From contig OX104111.1 in NCBI GenBank assembly GCA_944474755.1, forward strand, positions 99,800,805 through 99,864,804: a DNA stretch of 64,000 nt, written 5' to 3'. The DNA comes from Limnoperna fortunei. Lineage: Eukaryota; Mollusca; Bivalvia; Mytilida; Modiolidae. Each line of letters opens with the position of its first letter. Within the stretch, counting starts at the first letter, position 1. The notes under the pieces are model-generated. The model searched no databases. It was not told the origin of the DNA and was given only the letters and a program-made list of their open reading frames with translations. Positions 58,185 through 64,000 of this stretch are shown here, piece by piece. The position numbers and the translations under genes are program-made.

Positions 58185-59612
58185 CAAGTGTGGACACAGA
58201 AAAACGTCTCGCCTGCATTCCCCATCAGTAACGAAAATAAATTTCGTCATAAGCATTACGTAATAGCATTAAATATCAGCAGCGGCCTGTATACAAAATA
58301 TTGTCACCATACCCTGCATAGTTACAAGGGAACAGTCGTAACCCAAAAACTTTAACATAGTCACTGGACCTTGAAATTGAGGTCAAGGTCAGGTGGAACC
58401 TACCAGACAGTCATGTACTAGTCATCAGCAACCTATACACCAAATATTGTCATCCTACCATGCGTAGTTACAGAGGAACTATCATAACCCAAAAACTTTA
58501 ACGCAGTCGCTGGACCGTGAAATTGAGGTTAAGGTCAGGTGACACCTACCAGACAGTCATGTACTAGTCATCAGCAACCTATACACCAAATATTGTCATC
58601 CTACCATGCATAGTTACAGAGGAACTGTCATAACCCCAAAACTTTAACGTAGTCGCTGGACCGTGAAATTGAGGTCAAGGTCAGGTGACACCTACCAGAC
58701 AGTCATGTACTAGTCATCAGCAACCTATACACCTAATATTGTCATCCTACCATGCATAGTTACAGAGGAACTGTCGTAACCCCAAAACTTTAACGTAGTC
58801 GCTGGACCGTGAAATTGAGGTCAAGGTCAGGTGACACCTACCAGACAGTCATGTACTAGTCATCAGCAACCTATACACCAAATCTTGTCATCCTACCATG
58901 CGTAGTTACAGAGGAACTGTCGTAACCCCAAAACTTTAACGTAGTCGCTGGACCGTGAAATTGAGGTCAAGGTCAGGTGACACCTACCAGACAGTCATGT
59001 ACTAGTCATCAGCAACCTATACACCAAATATTGTCATCCTACCATGCGTAGTTACAGAGGAACTGTCGTAACCCAAAAACTTTAACGTAGTCACTGGACC
59101 GTGAAATTGAGGTCAAGGTCAGGTGACACCTACCAGACAGTCATGTACAAGTCGTCAGCAACCTATACACCAAATATTGTCATCCTACCATGCGTAGTTA
59201 CAGAGGAACTGTCGTAACCCAAAAACTTTAACGTAGTCGCTGGACCGTGAAATTGAGGTCAAGGTCAGGTGACACCTACCAGACAGTCATGTACTAGTCA
59301 TCAGCAACCTATACACCAAATATTGTCATCCTACCATGCATAGTTACAGAGGAACTGTCGTAACCCAAAAACTTTAACGTAGTCGCTGGACCGTGAAATT
59401 GAGGTCAAGGTCAGGTGACAGGTGACTGACTGGCAAGTACTCATCATAAGCTACCTCTGGACCAAATTTGATGGACCTAGGGCTTGGGCTTACAAAGTTA
59501 TGAAGCAAGATGTCAAGTGTTTACGCCGCCGCCGCCGCCGCCGCCGCCGCCGGATTCCCATACATATGTCTCGCCTCCAGCGACTTTCGTCGCAGGCGAG
59601 ACAAAAATGCAA
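58185..59612 (+). mobile_element. 146-bp-core element, best copy
   Basis: Head ACAAGTGTGGACACAG with GTCTCGCCTGC at 58206-58216. Then about seven to eight core units with exactly 146-bp spacing of TACCAGACAG (58401, 58547, 58693, 58839, 58985, 59131, 59277). Then a unique end with CTGACTGGCAAGTACTCATC, a CGC microsatellite at about 59524-59553, and a terminal hairpin whose arms GTCTCGCCT and AGGCGAGAC lie at 59568-59576 and 59594-59602. GCAGGCGAGAC (59592-59602) is also the inverted repeat of the head motif. Non-coding; the poly-Arg/poly-Ala frames are microsatellite artefacts. Confidence 0.9.
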
Positions 59613-60246
59613 CTGTTGAATAAAATATATACTCTTTAGTATCATGACAGGGCAAGTATGAACTTTTTTTGCCATAATACCAACTTTTAAAATATACAAC
59701 CCAAGGATCACCAGGATAAGAAATCATTTTAAACAGGTGACAGATGTGAAACCTAGATTACTGTTTTAACAGACAACAAAGTTAAAAATTTCTGTGGAAA
59801 AACACCTTATAAAAGTGAAAAACATCTGCATTTAATAAAGGTAGTTAACTGTGGAAACAATTTTTGATTTCAATTTGCATGTTTTTGGATCCACATGTAG
59901 GTAAGGAATATATGCTTGACAAAATGCAGTAAGCAGTTTTAATTTGTCATGCAAAAGACATCAATTCATAAAATGTTACATGATAATACCAACCTTGATT
60001 CCACGATACTTAAATTTAGTACTATGGAGTCAAGGCTGACATTCAATTAGTCAATGTTCTCTTAGATCTCCTTATAGTCAAAGTTTGCAGATCAAAATGT
60101 TTTATTACATGACAATAGATGATTAAGCTTGCTGTGAATTAACTTGTGTTTATGTAAAGGATTAATATGACAGCTTTATGGCTTAATTTCATTTTTGTTT
60201 GTGTAATGGATGATGAGAAATAACTTAAGAAATATATATAATTTAT
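59613..60246. other. Intron, nothing recognised
   Basis: AT-rich, no supported feature. Confidence 0.4.
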
Positions 60247-60752
60247 TTGTCAAATACACAAGATTTATTAATAAACAACTCTCCAACCTGGTCAACAGAC
60301 TTCATTAAAGATATTGAGAATGGTACAATTAAGAGCTTGACCCAAGCCAAAGATGCTGCAACAGTCTTGTGGAAACAACACTCGTCTACATACGACCAGA
60401 GTAAAGCAGTGCAAGTACCTGCATTGGAGGCAAATGGTCACAACATACTCAAGAAGAGACACAGCACAGAAACACAATACCAATACTGCAAGAGACAGAT
60501 GATCAAGAAAAACCAGACACCACTTGACAGAACACCAGAAAATGAAGAAACAGCTGGGATTGCCTTTCTGTTGCTACAAGTGTAAAGTATATCCTCAACT
60601 TAAAGAAAGATGAAATGAAAGACAAACTTGCAGAAAAATCAGAGACAGTTGAAAAACTCAAGCAGCATGGCCAAATAAGGACTAAAACTACAGAAGACTT
60701 AAAACTTGCATTGATTACTTGTGCTGTGTATGAACATTTAAATTTATAATAT
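60247..60752 (+). pseudogene. Broken intronless coding fragment, unrecognised
   Basis: A plus-strand frame without an ATG runs from about 60247 (SNTQDLLINNSPTWSTDF, IKDIENGTIKSLTQAKDA, LWKQHSSTYDQSKAVQVP) to a stop at 60585. The reading then continues in another frame as KYILNLKKDEMKDKLAEK, SETVEKLKQHGQIRTK and TTEDLKLALITCAVYEHLNL to a TAA at 60750. Codon use and amphipathic composition look like real protein, so a single frameshift in a retrocopied fragment is the simplest reading. I do not recognise the family. A sequencing indel in a real exon is the alternative. Confidence 0.45.
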
Positions 60753-61317
60753 TTGACAATGTTTGATTTTGTTTTGTTTAATGTATTTTATTAATATAAG
60801 TAAAGTGCTGTATTTTTAACATTTTGATATCTGTTATTTTGTTCTAGAAATTCTTAAAATGCATTGATCAGATCTACAGTAGATAACATAAAAAGCACCA
60901 ACTCTAATTATCTCTGTTTTTTTTTCTTCTTTAATTAACGAAACCATAAACATAAAATAAACAATTCATGTATATAGTGACAATACATTGTGACAATGCA
61001 ATAAAAAACTATTTACCACTTATTAGATATATACAGGTAACAATACAGGTAACAATACATGGACAATACATGGAGAAATACTTGTACAAAATTCATATAC
61101 AAGTATTGTTCACAATACATGTATACATGTATTGTGATCGTCAAGTACAGATGATCCGAGACCTTAAAATTCGGAGTGGTATTTGACTTTTTGCAAAAAG
61201 ATCACAAAGGAAGTGCTTTTGTTCAAAATGTTTTTAAAAATTCAAGTTATCGACCGGGGTGGAGACATTCCCTTTGTTTAACTGAGAATTTTGTGTATAA
61301 ACCAATGCTGATTTTAC
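60753..61317. other. Intron with palindromic ACATGTA-rich stretch
   Basis: From 61020 to 61136 there are short direct repeats (CAGGTAACAATACA) and an inverted pair AATACTTGTA and TACAAGTATT, followed by the perfect palindrome listed separately. Confidence 0.5.
61111..61136. repeat. 26-bp perfect palindrome
   Basis: The half-site CACAATACATGTA is followed directly by its reverse complement TACATGTATTGTG, with no spacer. It lies about 180 bp inside the first PHACTR intron. Confidence 0.9.
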
Positions 61318-61429
61318 CCTTGTCCGACAATGCAGATTTTAAGTCCTCCAGCTTTGGTTGAGGGTCACTGTTACTGCGCTGTCTTGCGTATTTTTGCCCA
61401 GTTACACTATCATCTGTTTTGGTGGCCAT
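61318..61429 (-). CDS. Phactr: PHACTR distal first coding exon
   Basis: Seen: the minus-strand ATG at 61429 has A at -3 and G at +4. It opens MATKTDDSVTGQKYARQRSN, continues SDPQPKLEDLKSALSDK, and leaves one G before GTAAAA. The 112 coding nt give exit phase 1, which fits exon 33351-33190 exactly. The surroundings are the only promoter-like part of the window. An earlier out-of-frame ATG ends after eleven codons. The peptide is polar and shows no known domain, as is usual for the variable N-termini of PHACTR isoforms. It would be mutually exclusive with the first exon at 45707. The alternative, that it belongs to another minus-strand gene nested in between, cannot be excluded from sequence alone. 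Confidence 0.65.
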
Positions 61430-61653
61430 GATCGGCGATGGCCATTTTAGGGATTACTTCCGGTTTTCTGTAAGAGGTCAAAATTTTATATTTTTTAAAG
61501 TTATTCAATGTCGTATTAGATTAATTTTCAACAGACTCAAACTGGTTATGCATAATTTATTATTCGAATATCTGATAAATAAACAATACCGGAAGACTCG
61601 TGATGTTTATTAAGGCTAATAATAGAAACAAAGAGTCAAGGGCACATGACTAA
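61430..61653. promoter_or_regulatory. Candidate bidirectional promoter with ETS-type sites
   Basis: The 224 bp between two divergent ATGs contain ACTTCCGG (61456-61463) and CCGGAAG (61589-61595), two ETS/GABP-like sites in opposite orientation. On the minus strand AAAATGGCCATC at 61434-61445 resembles a YY1 site next to the PHACTR ATG. A TGACGTCA CRE-like palindrome overlaps the plus-strand ATG at 61655-61662. No TATA box stands out. The pattern is typical of housekeeping divergent promoters; activity is inferred. Confidence 0.5.
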
Positions 61654-61780
61654 ATGACGTCACTAAGCTCTGAACATTGTGAAAGTGACACATCCAATAC
61701 ACATATATCCAGTGAAAATACAACTCGTAGATTATACAGAGTAAAAAATTGCGAGGAGACTGTTCCATTTGTATCCACAG
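61654..61780 (+). CDS. First coding exon of a divergent gene, unrecognised
   Basis: The plus-strand ATG at 61654 encodes MTSLSSEHCESDTSNTHISS, ENTTRRLYRVKNCEETVPFV and ST, then one G before the donor ATCCACAG followed by GTATTA. The length of 127 nt leaves phase 1. No family is recognised. A good donor, a continuous frame and position opposite the PHACTR distal start support a real first exon. No second exon was found before the window end, so most of the gene lies beyond 64000. The alternative is a chance open frame in PHACTR upstream sequence. Confidence 0.45.
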
Positions 61781-62595
61781 GTATTAAAATTAATTTTGTA
61801 TATCAATATTTGATGACATATATACAAATCCAATAATAATGACATAATAATGTATACAAAATATAAAGGTAAAGAACTCTGTTGTTCTTGTAACGAAATC
61901 AATAGAATTTAGCTGATTCGATTTAAAATGATCAATTTGCGGCAGTATTTAATGTAATGTTTGTTTCCAAGTCTAAATGACAGTGAAAAAGACTCTGTGT
62001 GAATTTTATCCACACATTTTTAAACATGAACAATTTATACTTCCTTATTTATCTGCCATTCACTATTCTAATAATATTTTGTTAAAGTCTCATTATAAGT
62101 TAACAGTAAAGGGGATAGATCATTCTCTGTTTGGTGATGATTGATTTAAAACTAAGTTTATAAATTTCCTACATAGTACTAATGCATATTGTAGAATAAA
62201 GAAGTATTGATCTATCATAGTTTGATAGTCTGAAAAATTTTTGCCGCGGAATCCTTTTTTGGACTTTGATGGGAGCATGGGATGTCCGAAATATTGCAAC
62301 ATGTGAAATGCTGATTACTTTGCGAACATTGGTTTATAATAACTGTTCAAAGTATCCATTTTAATCAGATGGCAACAAAGTTTTAAGCTTGCTTTTTTAT
62401 AACACTAAGTGTATTCACGTACAATATAACAAACTTTTATTTTGTAAATCGCAGAATTTTGTCCAATAATATGAAAATAATAGTATTGAAAACTTGGTAA
62501 TTTTGTGTTAAGAAATTAAATATTGAAATATTGACCAGATCCTTGAATTTTTGATGAATAGAAAATCATTAGAGCTTGCACCCCTAGATCCATAT
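61781..62595. other. Presumed intron of the divergent gene, nothing recognised
   Basis: AT-rich sequence; no exon or element ends identified. Confidence 0.4.
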
Positions 62596-63406
62596 AGTCA
62601 AACCTGTCTTAGCGAACCCCTCCATATAACAACTTCCTGTGTTATGCGACCATATTTATTCCTCCCCAACATTTTCGCATTCATTTTACCCACATATATT
62701 GACTTCCTGTCTGTCTAAAATGACTATCGAGGCTATTAAAGTCATTAAACAATAAATACATGCTGTCTGATAAAAAGAAAATTTATAAACGATTGTCAAT
62801 TTTCAAGCTTCTTTGAAACGTAAAACTTAAGTTTGAAGCGATAACAAAATGTTTTTATCGTCTTAGAAGTGAAGTTCAGATTGCCCTGTCAATTTGAATA
62901 GTCGTCAGTGTCGTTATTCGATTTTATTGCTATTCGGGTTGAAAATGTCGATGTTTTTCACAATGTTGTGTTTATTGCATATCTAAGCCATTTTGTTTAA
63001 CAAAAGGGAATAACCAATACGAACAGTTGTTCTAAAACGACCTGCACTTTCTGGATATACATGTAGCGTATTGTTAAAAACACAAGGAAACCAGTTATAC
63101 CGATACAAAGAAAAATACAACAACTGATAGAACAAGGAATAAAGTTAACATGCATTAATACAATCAGAAATCAAAACTCTCATAATTATACATGTATATT
63201 TTGTACTTTCATTAAAACATGAAATAAATGTCATATTTTACATTTTACTTAATAATAATACATGTCTACAATTCACTCGTTCACAAGCTGATATAATGAC
63301 TGTGTTGACTGGTATGCAATCATCGTGACCTGTGTATAAAGAACCCCTGTCTTATGTGACCTTTTTAGAATTTCCCTTCAAAGGTTGCTTAAGACAGGTT
63401 TTACTG
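62596..63406. mobile_element. Tc1/mariner-type MITE
   Basis: The left end TATAGTCAAACCTGTCTTAG mirrors the right end TTAAGACAGGTTTTACTGTA. Taking TA as target duplication, the termini read YAGTMAAACCTGTCTTA, close to the CAGT-starting ends of pogo/Tigger-type elements. The interior, about 0.8 kb, is non-coding and repeats the CCTGTCTTA theme near its right end (CCCCTGTCTTATGTGACC). Confidence 0.65.
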
Positions 63407-64000
63407 TATTATTAGCATTCACTCCAACCTTCCTACCGACCCTTGTCATAAGATTATTTTATGGTTAACTAAAAGCCGAAGGAATGTACATTTTTAGAGT
63501 TTAGTATATATGATTTAGTGCTTATCCAGTGATGTTTGCAATTCTAATATATTCCACTAAGATTCCAGGTAATTTGGCTAGTTGGCTACATGTGTAAATT
63601 TAGTTCACTTTTTCCAAACTCTTTATGAAAACTGATTTGAATTTGTCAGGTTTATAGATTCCATCTTGTCATTCTTGACTAATCTTCATTAAACATTAAT
63701 GTTTAAAGGCAATGTTTTTACTTTATTTATTTTTTCCAAATGTGGAGTTGACATTGTAATTTTCACAATTAACATGGGCCCAGGCCCCATTTTGAAAAAG
63801 GTAGGAAAATCCTTGAAGGCACAAATGTACTAGTAGGACAAAACACTTTAGTATGTACTTGCCATAAGAAATTGTTCTTGAACCACGAGTATGCTAGTGG
63901 TACTTTGTATCTCTAGTAATACTATCTGGCTGATCATATTCTCTGATCTCAGATACATTTACATGTGTATCTAGAAGGCTTGACGTTGTCAAACCATTAT
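63407..64000. other. Nothing recognised
   Basis: AT-rich; no supported feature to the window end. Confidence 0.4.

Noticed and set aside
59422..59727. Arg-rich and Ala-rich open frames
   Set aside because: They are reading frames of the CGC microsatellite in the 146-bp-core element.

Overview
The window looks like a piece of a bivalve mollusc (at least lophotrochozoan) nuclear genome. It is AT-rich and intron-rich, with short exons bounded by GT/AG. It carries several copies of a tRNA-headed SINE resembling the molluscan V-SINE family (RUDI-like), non-autonomous elements with internal tandem cores like bivalve 'pearl' elements, and many foldback or TIR elements. There is no bacterial gene organisation.

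One gene dominates, on the minus strand: a PHACTR-family phosphatase and actin regulator. Reading from high to low coordinates there are two candidate first exons (61429-61318 and 45707-45647), then exons 33351-33190 (basic KIFKPWKWK block), 27333-27151 (first RPEL motif), 11308-11153, 5115-4951 and 2377-2008 (acidic, Pro/Ser-rich). All internal junctions are phase 1 until the last exon, which ends in phase 2. The C-terminal RPEL repeats and the PP1-binding end must lie beyond position 1. A divergent plus-strand first exon (61654-61780) faces the distal PHACTR first exon across about 225 bp containing two ETS-type sites and a CRE-like palindrome, which suggests a bidirectional promoter.

The most unusual feature is the minisatellite load of this gene and where it sits. 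A 4.85-kb array (5966-10811, about 66 units of about 73 bp) is built from the 3' end of exon 11308-11153 plus its splice donor. Every unit therefore reads on the minus strand as acceptor AG, a 48-nt phase-1/phase-1 mini-exon (16 residues, type ATQADITPISTSADTP), and a strong GTAAGA donor. The gap between mini-exons is only 25 nt. Downstream, a 29-bp array (4295-4622) repeats a sequence resembling the donor of exon 5115-4951, and an 18-bp array (2379-2445) repeats the acceptor tract of exon 2377-2008. Introns also hold 55-bp, 41/42-bp, 48-bp and 72-76-bp arrays; together the arrays fill roughly a fifth of the window.

Transposons include a decayed pogo/Tigger-like element (30975-32837) with TIRs and TA flanks, a broken transposase and a HIRAN-like ORF. 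An inverted, internally deleted relative (38290-39022) is itself interrupted by a Harbinger-like MITE. There are three copies of a 146-bp-core element, a 180-bp-core element, a MITE inside the 41-bp satellite, a foldback element with an exact 13-bp flanking duplication, a LINE ORF2 remnant, and at least seven SINE copies, four of them with clear direct flanking repeats. The remaining intron sequence shows nothing I can name.
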